A DNA stretch of 26,040 bases from the NCBI GenBank assembly GCA_910586275.1, contig CAJUIM010000046.1, forward strand, positions 1 through 26,040. Reading direction: 5' to 3'. Both the position numbers and the translations under genes were made by a program. Below, in pieces: positions 15,828-23,078 of the stretch. The notes under the pieces are model-generated. The model searched no databases. It saw only the letters and a program-made list of their open reading frames with translations, and was not told the origin of the DNA. The stretch is from an uncultured Lachnospiraceae bacterium (GTDB taxonomy: Bacteria > Bacillota > Clostridia > Lachnospirales > Lachnospiraceae). Each line of letters opens with the position of its first letter. Position 1 is the first letter of the stretch.

Positions 15828-16642
15828 TTATTTTGGTTATGGTGCTGTTTGGCGTAGATTTGGACAATACATTGATATATTCTTACAGGCATGAAATCGG
15901 AGAGAAGAAAAGGTGTGTGGAGAAATATCGGGGAAAGGATGCCTCGTTTATGACAGACCGGACTTGGGAACTGCTGCGGGAAGTGTCCCGCAATGCTTTG
16001 GTAGTTCCTGTAACGACCAGGTCAGTGGAGCAGTATGAGAGGGTAGAATTGGGAATAGGCAGGCTTTCGTATGCTCTGACATGCAACGGGGGAGTGCTGC
16101 TGACGGAGGGCAGGGAAGAGACGGACTGGTATGCGGACTCACTGGAGAGCATCCGGGAGAGCAGAGAGGAACTGGAGAAGGCAGAGAAGATAATGGGAAG
16201 TGACCCTAACCGCTGCTTTGATGTCCGTAAAGTACGCGAACTGTTTCTTTTTACAAAGAGCGGGGACATAGAGGCATCGGTGAATCGGCTGAAGGAGAGT
16301 CTGAACGGCTCTCTTTTGGATGTGATCGGCAGCGGGGGAAAGGTCTATGTGATGCCCAAGGAACTGACAAAAGGAAATGCAGTCATGCGGCTGCGGGACA
16401 GACTGAAAGCGGAAAAAGCAATTGCTGCCGGCGACAGCGGATTGGATATTCCGATGCTGCGGCATGCGGATGTGGCCATTGCCCCGGCAGGATTGGAAGT
16501 GGGCCGGACCCAAGGACGGCTGATCAGGATAGGGAACGATGTTCTGTTCTCGGAGGAAATGCTGGGGCATGTCTTGCAATTGCTTTCCGGCGGATGGGCA
16601 CAAACCGTGCAGAGCGGATGCGGAAATCCGCTCCGCGTTTAA
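15818..16642 (+). CDS. HAD-superfamily phosphatase of the Ter locus
   Basis: This soluble hydrolase is 274 aa from ATG 15818, or 267 aa from the alternative ATG 15839 that begins MVLFGVDLDNTL. HAD motif I is DLDNT (Asp14 and Asp16 in the longer form), motif II lies in VVPVTTRSVEQY, and motif IV is GDSGLDIPML near the C-terminus. The layout with a cap between motifs II and III is that of Cof/sucrose-phosphatase-like enzymes, which act on phosphorylated sugars or nucleotides. HAD phosphatases are known members of Ter loci, where they are thought to help make a nucleotide-like metabolite. Partner enzymes such as a phosphoribosyltransferase are not in this window. Its stop overlaps that of the convergent AIM24 gene. 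The start is uncertain. Confidence 0.88.
   Translation: MPHIILVMVLFGVDLDNTLIYSYRHEIGEKKRCVEKYRGKDASFMTDRTWELLREVSRNALVVPVTTRSVEQYERVELGIGRLSYALTCNGGVLLTEGREETDWYADSLESIRESREELEKAEKIMGSDPNRCFDVRKVRELFLFTKSGDIEASVNRLKESLNGSLLDVIGSGGKVYVMPKELTKGNAVMRLRDRLKAEKAIAAGDSGLDIPMLRHADVAIAPAGLEVGRTQGRLIRIGNDVLFSEEMLGHVLQLLSGGWAQTVQSGCGNPLRV
16612..16633. other. Hairpin at the 3' end of the HAD gene
   Basis: GAGCGGAT (16612-16619) and ATCCGCTC (16626-16633) form an 8-bp stem with a 6-base loop inside the last codons of the HAD gene, just before the convergent stops. Only three T residues follow on the plus strand, so termination is not assured. It is the only obvious structure at this convergent junction. 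Confidence 0.35.
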
Positions 16643-17346
16643 TCTATTCCCACACGGATGCCGCCCCGCCGTTCGGAAGGCTGGACAATGACGGATACCG
16701 GCTGATTTCCGGACCATTCGAAAGCATAGGATTCACCGGAAGCCTGTCCGATCAGGTTTTTCCAGGATAAATCCGTTTTCACCTGGGGGTCGCAGACACC
16801 TGACTGTCCCATCCAGCAGATGACGGCATCGGGATCCACGGAAATAGTATGGCGGCTCTGTATATTGCTGAGGACAATCGGGTTGCCGTCGGTCAGTATG
16901 GCCACATAGGCGTTATTGCCGGAAGCGGTCAGAGTGGAGGTGGCCAGCCCTTTCTGGGAAATTACGCCGCATCCGATAAAGCGTACATTATACTCGCAGT
17001 CCTGAGTAAAAGCCAATATATTTTCCGATTCCACGGAAACGGTTTCGCTCGGCGCCAGTTTGTAGATCAGCACATGCTGACCGTAATTTGCATAATAAGT
17101 GACGGAATCGCCGCTGAACATCACTTTCATCAGCGGCAGGTTTTCGCCGGTGACACGGCGGAGCAGGGAACCTAGGGCAGCCTGTCCGAAACTGTTCTGC
17201 GGCCCAAGCAGCAATTTTTCGAATTTATAGTTTTTGCCGCCGGCACTGTCCCCGGCAATAAAAGAACCGGCCTTAGTGAACAGCACATCGCTGCCGCTGC
17301 ATGTGACTTTTAAAGTTAATTCGTTGACTGTTTCAAATGATAACAT
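16639..17346 (-). CDS. AIM24-family (DUF124) protein
   Basis: This 235-aa soluble beta-rich protein is of the AIM24/DUF124 type. Features are a Gly-rich AGSFIAGDSAGG segment near 26-37, then LLRRVTGENLPLMKVMFSG, and a C-terminal TDLSWKNLIGQASGESY. These proteins fold as a double beta-barrel of unknown activity and often occur with TerD genes. The start has AGGAAGGT upstream on the minus strand. It is the second gene after the linker-TerD, 71 bases downstream, in what looks like one operon. Its stop codon shares the palindrome TTAA (16639-16642) with the stop of the HAD gene on the opposite strand. Confidence 0.85.
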   Translation of the reverse strand: MLSFETVNELTLKVTCSGSDVLFTKAGSFIAGDSAGGKNYKFEKLLLGPQNSFGQAALGSLLRRVTGENLPLMKVMFSGDSVTYYANYGQHVLIYKLAPSETVSVESENILAFTQDCEYNVRFIGCGVISQKGLATSTLTASGNNAYVAILTDGNPIVLSNIQSRHTISVDPDAVICWMGQSGVCDPQVKTDLSWKNLIGQASGESYAFEWSGNQPVSVIVQPSERRGGIRVGID

Positions 17347-17417
17347 ATTTCCTGTACCTTCCTATTCTGTCAAGCCGCAATCAGCTGATTATATGCATTT
17401 TGACTTATTTTCCGTTC

Positions 17418-18356
17418 TCAATTGCTTACTTCCACGCCGTATAATTCGCACAGCCCTGCCAAGTCTCTGGCAACTCCGTTTCCGATGGCATTGAATTTCC
17501 AGACGCCGTTGTGCAGGTATATTTCACCGATCATCATGGAAATCACATTTGAATAATAGTCCGTCATCCGGAACCCGGCCAGTTCCGCTTTGCCGTCCGC
17601 ATCCAGGATGCGCACATAGGCATCTTTCACCATGCCGAAATTCAGCTTGTTTTCCAACGCGTCATTTATTGTCAGGACAAAAACAATCTTCTTCACCGAA
17701 GGGTTCAGTTTCGTGAATTGTATATCTATCATTTCCCTGTCTGCGGCATTCCCGCTGTCATGAAAGGAAGTGCTTTGATCGGGGCTGACTCTCTGTCCGT
17801 AGAACACAAACCAAGAGTCTCCCGGTACTTTGCCGCTTTCCGTCAGAAGAAAAGCGGACACATCCAAATCACACCGGGGATCGGCCGTTTCCCAGCCGAA
17901 ACAGGCATGTATGGCAGGCAGTGGCCTGCCGGGGGCAAGTACCGTTTTCTGCCCTTTCCTTATCGGATTGCGGAGAGGAGGAATCTGTCTTTTTGCGGCA
18001 ACGGGAACTTCCGGCCTGGTTTCTGCATGTATAGGGGCATCAGTCCCTCGTCCCGTCTGCGCCGGGACTCCTGTGCTCCGTGCCCCTGTCGGCCTGAGAG
18101 CACCTGCCGGTGCAGGAACGGCGGTATGCCCCGGCGATGTGCCGGCAGCCCTGGCGGCACCCGCAGAACCTCCGGCCCTGGCGGCATCCGTGAAGTTCCC
18201 GGCCCTGGCAGAACCTGTGGAACCGTTGGCAATCCGGGATTTATTGACGGAGAAAATAGTTTGGGCATTTACAGCCTCCTGCATAAAAGAATGATTTATA
18301 TCGGAAAGTGTCTGCCGGTCAAAGGCATCCTTTGTATTCATCGGAATATCTATCAT
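17418..18356 (-). CDS. TerD-family protein with Ala/Gly/Pro-rich linker
   Basis: This 312-aa protein has three parts. The N-terminal piece (1-41) is amphipathic and includes MNTKDAFDRQTLSDINHSF. A low-complexity linker rich in Ala, Gly, Thr, Pro and Arg (about 42-122) follows. The C-terminal TerD domain (about 130-312) includes the GW strand, DLDVSAFLL and WKFNAIGNG. The first Ca2+ site is mostly kept, but the second acidic cluster, normally GDGDDEQI, reads HDSGNAADREMI here, so Ca2+ binding may be altered. The G+C content of the linker region is high. AGGAGG lies five bases before ATG. It is transcribed opposite to the main Ter array and ahead of the AIM24 gene. Confidence 0.9.
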   Translation of the reverse strand: MIDIPMNTKDAFDRQTLSDINHSFMQEAVNAQTIFSVNKSRIANGSTGSARAGNFTDAARAGGSAGAARAAGTSPGHTAVPAPAGALRPTGARSTGVPAQTGRGTDAPIHAETRPEVPVAAKRQIPPLRNPIRKGQKTVLAPGRPLPAIHACFGWETADPRCDLDVSAFLLTESGKVPGDSWFVFYGQRVSPDQSTSFHDSGNAADREMIDIQFTKLNPSVKKIVFVLTINDALENKLNFGMVKDAYVRILDADGKAELAGFRMTDYYSNVISMMIGEIYLHNGVWKFNAIGNGVARDLAGLCELYGVEVSN

Positions 18357-18388
18357 GGGCCCTCCTGAAAAAAGTCATATTATCTGTT

Positions 18389-18417
18389 ATTATAGCGCAT
18401 CCCGGGCAGACCGGCAA
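18389..18417 (-). promoter_or_regulatory. Promoter of the TerD-linker/AIM24 operon
   Basis: On the minus strand TTGCCG (18412-18417) and TATAAT (18389-18394) are spaced by 17 bases, 33 bases upstream of the ATG at 18356. The -10 is perfect and the -35 matches 4 of 6. It is divergent from the FIST promoter at 18505. Confidence 0.65.
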
Positions 18418-18504
18418 TGGAAAAATGGCAGACAGAGAGAAATCGGTTTTGGGTTTTGTGCTTGGGCAGATGTCTGGATTCTGTCATATTTTATAAAAAA
18501 CAGT

Positions 18505-18532
18505 ATGAAAATGACGGTTTATATGTTATAAT
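18505..18532 (+). promoter_or_regulatory. Promoter of the FIST/methyl-accepting operon
   Basis: TATAAT (18527-18532) is preceded by TGT, an extended -10. ATGAAA (18505-18510) lies 16 bases upstream as a 4/6 -35. The leader to the start codon at 18650 is about 110 bases. I see no known riboswitch in it. Confidence 0.55.
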
Positions 18533-18649
18533 TATACCAATTTGGGATTTGCCAGTTCACGAGCCATGCGGCGCAGTTATTTTCTGCAGCGGCAACAATG
18601 TCGATGACCCGTAAGAACTGAAATGTTGCAGAAGAGGGAGGATATTAAT

Positions 18650-19723
18650 ATGAAATTATCGTATGGCAGCAGTAAAAAGGGTGATGTGGCGGAAGCCTTG
18701 AAAAATATTGCGGAACCCGAAGCGCTCTTTTTTTCTGTTGCAAGTGAAGATATGCTTGCGGAAACGGCTAAAGAAATCGAAGAGAAATTTCCGGGTGTGG
18801 CATGTATCGGAGGGGTCGGCCAAGCGTATGCAGATAGACATTTTTTTGATAATGGTCTTACGGTCATTGCCATGAAGGATCAGATTAAGGCTGCGGCGGA
18901 CGTGCTTGAACAGGCATCGGTCATGCCGATGAAGTATATCAGGCGTCTGGAGGATGCCGTAAAGGCAGTGGGAGGAGAGCGGGGAAATACGGCATGCTTT
19001 GATATCTGTTCGGCCGGAGCGGATGTCCGGGCAGTGACCACACTGTCAAATTTTTTATGCCGTGCCGGATATGATTTGGCCGGAGGGACCAGCAATTCCT
19101 CTGCAGTTGCCTGCAATGGGAAGATTTATAAGGATGCCTGTGCATTTTTTATTTTTAAGAATCTGAAAGGGAAATTAAAGTCATATAAAGAAAACATATA
19201 CGTCCATCCGCAGGGGGGCGAAAAGCAGTTTATGGTGACGGAGGCAGAGCCGAAGGAATACAGAATCCGCACCTTGGAAAATATATCTGCGGAAAAAGTA
19301 TATACTTCCGAACTGGGAATCGGCAGGGACAAGATAACGAAGCAGACATTCAAGAATCCTTTCGGGCATGTCTGTGATTCGGATACATATATTGTGTCAA
19401 TTAAGGGCGTTGAGGCAGACGGAAGCATCACCACATTCCGCCCTGCCAATAAGATGGATTTTCTTACTATACTCAGCATGGGAGACTACCGCGAAGTGGT
19501 GAAGGATACCATTTCAAGGATGAAGAATGATTTGGGCAGCGTGTCGGCAGTGCTTTCCGTCAATTGTCTGTTCCGGTATATTATGTTTCAAGAGGACGGT
19601 TACTGGGACAGCTATCTTGCAGAGATGTGCCAAGGTTTTTCGCATGCAGGATTGGTGGGAGTGGGAGAACATTACAATACGCAGTTTGTAAATCAGACAA
19701 TGTGCTGTCTGGCATTTGAATAA
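18650..19723 (+). CDS. FIST-domain sensory protein
   Basis: This 357-aa soluble protein has the FIST N plus FIST C layout: SYGSSKKGDVAEAL near the start, then FPGVACIGGVGQAY. In the middle are NFLCRAGYDLAGGTSNSS and IYKDACAFFIF. Near the end are SAVLSVNCLFRYIMFQEDGY and HAGLVGVGEHYNTQFVNQT. FIST domains are thought to bind small ligands, probably amino acids, and often feed methyl-accepting or cyclic-di-GMP signalling proteins. The frame is open from 18623, but GGGAGGA lies just before ATG 18650. The stop is followed ten bases later by the GTG start of a soluble methyl-accepting protein, so the pair is likely one signalling unit. Confidence 0.9.
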   Translation: MKLSYGSSKKGDVAEALKNIAEPEALFFSVASEDMLAETAKEIEEKFPGVACIGGVGQAYADRHFFDNGLTVIAMKDQIKAAADVLEQASVMPMKYIRRLEDAVKAVGGERGNTACFDICSAGADVRAVTTLSNFLCRAGYDLAGGTSNSSAVACNGKIYKDACAFFIFKNLKGKLKSYKENIYVHPQGGEKQFMVTEAEPKEYRIRTLENISAEKVYTSELGIGRDKITKQTFKNPFGHVCDSDTYIVSIKGVEADGSITTFRPANKMDFLTILSMGDYREVVKDTISRMKNDLGSVSAVLSVNCLFRYIMFQEDGYWDSYLAEMCQGFSHAGLVGVGEHYNTQFVNQTMCCLAFE

Positions 19724-19733
19724 GGGGGGCAAC

Positions 19734-20705
19734 GTGTTTAAACTATTAGGTAAGGGATCAAAAAAGGAAACAAAGAATGAAACAAAGAGGGAAACGGGGG
19801 CGTTGGCAATACAGAGCAGGAGGGATAGTTTTGACAAGCATCCTTTGGACTATGCATTGACGAGCGCGTATAGGGTAGTGGATGAACTGGCGGACGATGT
19901 TTTTCTGACGACACAGAAAATGCGGTATGCCAACGACCAGCTGGCGGGACTGCAAAATGACATTGTGGGGCTGCGTGCGGAGGTTGGCGCGCTGGATGAC
20001 GGTTTCCGGGATATTACGGCTGCGGCGGAATCATTCGACGATGTGGAAAGAGAGATTGGGCAGTCCGTGTCGGAAGCGCAGAGACAGATGGATCAGCTGA
20101 AGCAGGATTCCAATTCCGTGCAGGCAAATTTCAGGAATATGACAGAGACTTTCGAGAGGCTGCAGGATGCGCTTGACAGAATCAGAAAGAATTTGGAAGG
20201 CATCGGGGAAGTCGCCGACCAGACCGATCTTCTTGCGCTGAATGCAAGCATTGAAGCTGCACGGGCAGGGGAACAGGGAAGAGGCTTTGCAGTGGTGGCC
20301 GAAGAAGTGGGAAAATTGGCTAAGATGAGTCAGGAAATGGTGGACGGCATTCATGCAAACATTATGGAAGTGGAACAGAAAAGCAGTGAACTGAATAAAT
20401 TTATTCAGGCATCGGATGAGGCTATGCTCTGCAATATGGAAAGCATGGAACAGACGGACAGATATTTTAATGAGGTAAAGGAAAGTGTCTCGGGTACGGC
20501 ACAGGTCCGGGGAGCCATTGCGGATGCCGTGGAAAGAAACAGGGAATATGTGAAGAAGGTTCAGGATTCCCTTACGGCCACGGCCGGCATCTACGGAGAC
20601 ATTATGGACAGGATGGATATTGACGACAGTAAGAAGGGAGTGCTGATGGAATCATTCCAAAATATTATAGAACAGGCAATTGCAATGGTGGGAGAACTTC
20701 CTTAG
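19734..20705 (+). CDS. Soluble methyl-accepting chemotaxis-like protein
   Basis: This 323-aa protein has no TM segment and no HAMP domain. The conserved signalling hairpin is present: VADQTDLLALNASIEAARAG followed by EQGRGFAVVAEEVGKLA. It is flanked by long coiled coils. The N-terminus is basic. The start is set at GTG 19734, preceded by GGGGGG (19724-19729); an upstream TTG is less likely. The C-terminal helices are short for a full chemotaxis receptor. It presumably receives its signal from the FIST protein encoded just upstream. Whether CheA/CheW partners exist cannot be seen here. Confidence 0.88.
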   Translation: MFKLLGKGSKKETKNETKRETGALAIQSRRDSFDKHPLDYALTSAYRVVDELADDVFLTTQKMRYANDQLAGLQNDIVGLRAEVGALDDGFRDITAAAESFDDVEREIGQSVSEAQRQMDQLKQDSNSVQANFRNMTETFERLQDALDRIRKNLEGIGEVADQTDLLALNASIEAARAGEQGRGFAVVAEEVGKLAKMSQEMVDGIHANIMEVEQKSSELNKFIQASDEAMLCNMESMEQTDRYFNEVKESVSGTAQVRGAIADAVERNREYVKKVQDSLTATAGIYGDIMDRMDIDDSKKGVLMESFQNIIEQAIAMVGELP

Positions 20706-20754
20706 AATGTGTCTGAAAATTGCTTTCCGACAGATGTGCGTCACAATTTGCGGG
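20701..20754. repeat. Small palindromic dispersed repeat, copy 2 (inverted)
   Basis: The reverse complement matches 240-293 at about 45 of 54 positions. It begins at the end of the methyl-accepting gene; the stop codon (20703-20705) lies inside the repeat. A related end sequence in the same orientation, TAGAGCGTGTTTGGAAATTC, lies at 20879-20898. Confidence 0.6.
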
Positions 20755-20828
20755 AGATTTGTGCTAAAGGAAGGGCGCATAGGCACTTTCTGCGAAAATC
20801 GGATTCCATGGTCACTCTCAGTTTGTGC

Positions 20829-20857
20829 TTGCATATCTTGAAATGTTTTATTATAAT
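20829..20857 (+). promoter_or_regulatory. Candidate promoter of the exported-protein gene
   Basis: TTGCAT (20829-20834), a 17-base spacer and a perfect TATAAT (20852-20857) lie about 120 bases upstream of the ATG at 20981. The stretch between holds a repeat end-like sequence at 20879. No other gene intervenes. Confidence 0.5.
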
Positions 20858-20980
20858 GTATAAGAAATAATCATGCTCTAGAGCGTGTTTGGAAATTCAT
20901 TCCTGAACAGGAAACGCAGTATTGGTAAGACGGATTAAGAAAACGGAAATGATTGTAAGCAGAGGATATTTGGAGTTAAG

Positions 20981-21634
20981 ATGAAGAAGAAAACGATAGC
21001 AGTTTTAGCCGCCGCAGCCGGTCTGACGGCAGTATTGGCGGCAGGCGGCATGTTTGCCGCAGATACGGTTATGGCCGCGGAAGAGATTGCCGCATTGGCA
21101 GACAGCACAGTCCTGCAGTCGACGGTGAATGCGGAACTGGCGGCAGTGCATAAAAATATTATCTATGACGATGCCAGCTGTACCTTAATGCTTCCCGTAG
21201 GCTATGTGGCAAGTGAGGAGACGCCGGGAATGTATCTGTCGGAACGCCATCCGGTGGATTCTTCGAATATTTACTATACGGTGTCAGAGAACGTAGACCG
21301 GAGGGGATTGGAAGAAGCCGTGGATTCCGGTGAATATAGGGAAGCGGCAGAAAGAAAGTTTAAGGAAGCCTATGGGGAAGAGGCAAAGATTACTGCATAT
21401 AGCGCGGAAAAGGGAGAGATATCCGGCTGTCCGTCTTATAAGATAGAACTATCCTGTAAAGTAGGGGACATGCAGATGGATCAGCTTGTATATATGATTG
21501 CGGCAGACCATGTATATACCATTACTTATTCTCAGTCTGCGGATGACGAAAAGATGGAGGAGTTTGAGGAAAGCGCAGAGACAATACGCGTGGTATTTAA
21601 GGAGGAAGCGGAAACGGTTACTGTTCAGCCGTAA
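20981..21634 (+). CDS. Small exported protein, unknown function
   Basis: This 217-aa protein begins with a Sec signal peptide: MKKKTIAVLAAAAG, a long Ala/Leu/Val core and likely cleavage after VMA near residue 32. The mature part has IYDDASCTLMLPVGYVASEE, then alternating beta/helix segments ending in YSQSADDEKMEEFEESAETI. This pattern resembles PsbP-like or similar secreted Gram-positive domains, but I do not recognise the family. A Cys pair (Cys67 and Cys149 or Cys158) might form a disulfide. The ribosome site is a weak GGAG. It has its own candidate promoter and precedes the infC operon promoter. Confidence 0.75.
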   Translation: MKKKTIAVLAAAAGLTAVLAAGGMFAADTVMAAEEIAALADSTVLQSTVNAELAAVHKNIIYDDASCTLMLPVGYVASEETPGMYLSERHPVDSSNIYYTVSENVDRRGLEEAVDSGEYREAAERKFKEAYGEEAKITAYSAEKGEISGCPSYKIELSCKVGDMQMDQLVYMIAADHVYTITYSQSADDEKMEEFEESAETIRVVFKEEAETVTVQP

Positions 21635-21650
21635 AAAATCAATTTGGGGA

Positions 21651-21679
21651 TTGACATATGCATGAAGTAATGGTATGCT
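21651..21679 (+). promoter_or_regulatory. Promoter of the infC-rpmI-rplT operon
   Basis: A perfect TTGACA (21651-21656), a 17-base spacer and TATGCT (21674-21679), preceded by TGG, make a strong SigA promoter. It starts 17 bases after the stop of the exported-protein gene. Transcription would begin near 21686, giving a leader of about 220 bases before infC. Confidence 0.8.
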
Positions 21680-21882
21680 GTTAAATAGTGCAAAGTGTGT
21701 TATCAATATAACAATCAAGCAGAGTATCCACTCTCACCCTGCGGCAAAGGCTGGCAGGCGTTAATAATCCGGGACTTATCGGAAAGAAAGTGCCGTATTT
21801 GTCGGATTCCCATGACATATTTGTGAAGTGGGAATATTAGAGGCGTATGTGAAGTGGATGGCTGTGCTGTCCACTTTTTAAT
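21680..21882 (+). ncRNA. L20-type leader of the infC operon
   Basis: About 200 noncoding bases between the promoter and infC carry several pairing elements. One is ATTCCC near 21806 with GGGAAT near 21830. The final element is a terminator-like hairpin at 21852-21879. In Firmicutes this operon is controlled by ribosomal protein L20 binding a leader that mimics its rRNA site and causes early termination. Position and structure fit that model. The family assignment has not been checked against a covariance model. Confidence 0.6.
21852..21879 (+). terminator. Leader attenuator before infC
   Basis: AAGTGGA (21852-21858) pairs with TCCACTT (21870-21876), and the arm runs into a five-T tract (21875-21879). 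It ends just before the infC ribosome site, as expected for a transcription attenuator in the leader of this operon. Confidence 0.7.
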
Positions 21883-21909
21883 ATGTTTGTATTTGAGGAG
21901 GGTAAAGCC

Positions 21910-22416
21910 ATTAGCGAATTAATGATTAACGAGCAGATTAGAGACAAGGAAGTACGGGTAATTGGTGAGAATGGGGAGCAGCTGGGAGTCATGCCGGTCA
22001 GGGAAGCGATGCGGTTAGCGGATGAAGCAGGGCTTGATTTGGTTAAGATTGCCCCTACGGCAAAACCGCCTGTCTGCAAGATTGTTGATTACGGGAAGTT
22101 TAGGTATGAGCAGGCAAGGAAGGAAAAGGAAGCCAGGAAAAAGCAGAAGGTAATTGAGGTAAAGGAAATCCGTCTGTCACCGAATATTGATTCCAATGAT
22201 TTGAATACGAAGATAAATGCGGCAAGGAAATTTATCGGAAAAGGGGATAAGGTGAAAATCACACTGCGTTTCCGTGGCCGTGAGATGGCACATATGGCAA
22301 ACAGCAAACATATTCTGGACGATATTGCTCAGGAACTTTCCGATATAGCGACTATCGAAAAGGCACCGAAAGTAGAAGGACGGAGCATGACAATGTTTTT
22401 AACTGAAAAACGTTAA
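21910..22416 (+). CDS. infC: Translation initiation factor IF-3 (ATT start)
   Basis: IF-3 binds the 30S subunit, prevents early 50S joining and checks the start codon. The protein is 168 aa with the usual N-terminal MINEQIRDKEVRVIGENGEQ region, linker and C-terminal RGREMAHMANS domain. I place the start at ATT 21910: GAGGAGGGT (21895-21903) lies six bases upstream, and the resulting N-terminus (Met-Ser-Glu-Leu-Met-Ile-Asn-Glu) matches the arrangement in Bacillus. ATG 21883 lies before the ribosome site, and ATG 21922 is too far from it. IF-3 genes commonly use ATT as part of self-control. First gene of the operon. Confidence 0.93.
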   Translation: MSELMINEQIRDKEVRVIGENGEQLGVMPVREAMRLADEAGLDLVKIAPTAKPPVCKIVDYGKFRYEQARKEKEARKKQKVIEVKEIRLSPNIDSNDLNTKINAARKFIGKGDKVKITLRFRGREMAHMANSKHILDDIAQELSDIATIEKAPKVEGRSMTMFLTEKR

Positions 22417-22467
22417 TTCGTACAGTTAAAATAGACAAAATGAGTAATTGATAGGAGGAAATAAGAT

Positions 22468-22665
22468 ATGCCTAAAATGAAGACAAACAGGTCTGCTGCA
22501 AAACGTTTTAAATTAACTGGAACAGGTAAACTGAAAAGAAGCAAAGCTTATAAAAGCCATATCTTAACAAAGAAAACAAGCAAGAGGAAGAGAAACCTCA
22601 GGAAACCGGCTATAACAGATGCTACCAACGTTAAGAATATGAAGAAAATTTTACCGTATCTGTAA
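22468..22665 (+). CDS. rpmI: Ribosomal protein L35 (bL35)
   Basis: This 65-aa basic protein of the 50S subunit begins MPKMKTNRSAAKRFKLTGTG and contains the LKRSKAYKSHILTKKT segment typical of L35. Length and sequence are normal. AGGAGG lies seven to eight bases before ATG. It lies 51 bases after infC and 37 bases before rplT in the conserved infC-rpmI-rplT order. Confidence 0.97.
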   Translation: MPKMKTNRSAAKRFKLTGTGKLKRSKAYKSHILTKKTSKRKRNLRKPAITDATNVKNMKKILPYL

Positions 22666-22702
22666 TCCGGAAGTTGATTAAATTGTTAGGAGGAAATGGA
22701 AA

Positions 22703-23059
22703 ATGGCAAGAATTAAAGGCGGATTAAACGCAAGAAAGAAACATAACAGAGTATTGAAACTTGCAAAAGGCTATAGGGGTGCAAGATCCAAGCAGTACAG
22801 GATAGCAAAGCAGGCTGTCATGAGAGCACTGGCATCTTCCTATGCAGGAAGAAAAGAGAGGAAACGTCAGTTCAGACGGTTATGGATTGCGCGTATCAAT
22901 GCGGCCGCAAGGATGAATGGTCTTTCTTACAGCAAGTTTATGCATGGCCTGAAGATGGCAGACGTTGAAATTAACAGAAAGATGCTGGCAGAGATGGCTG
23001 TGAATGATGCGGAAGGATTTGCTGCTTTGGCGGAACTGGCTAAGAGCAAAATTGCATAA
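22703..23059 (+). CDS. rplT: Ribosomal protein L20 (bL20)
   Basis: This 118-aa 50S assembly protein begins MARIKGGLNARKKHNRVLKL and continues AKGYRGARSKQYRIAKQAV, the hallmark of L20, with a C-terminal globular domain ending in LAELAKSKIA. AGGAGG lies seven bases before ATG. L20 is also the likely repressor of this operon through the leader at 21680. The operon ends at a strong terminator at 23128. Confidence 0.97.
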   Translation: MARIKGGLNARKKHNRVLKLAKGYRGARSKQYRIAKQAVMRALASSYAGRKERKRQFRRLWIARINAAARMNGLSYSKFMHGLKMADVEINRKMLAEMAVNDAEGFAALAELAKSKIA

Positions 23060-23078
23060 AAAATTTTATATTTGTATA

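Noticed and set aside
17718..18368. Plus-strand frames of 216 and 154 codons over the linker-TerD gene
   Set aside because: They arise because the G+C-rich, repetitive linker keeps several frames open; the minus strand has the TerD domain and a good ribosome site.
18533..18649. A possible riboswitch in the leader of the FIST gene
   Set aside because: No conserved core of a riboswitch class that I know could be recognised and no clear terminator precedes the gene.
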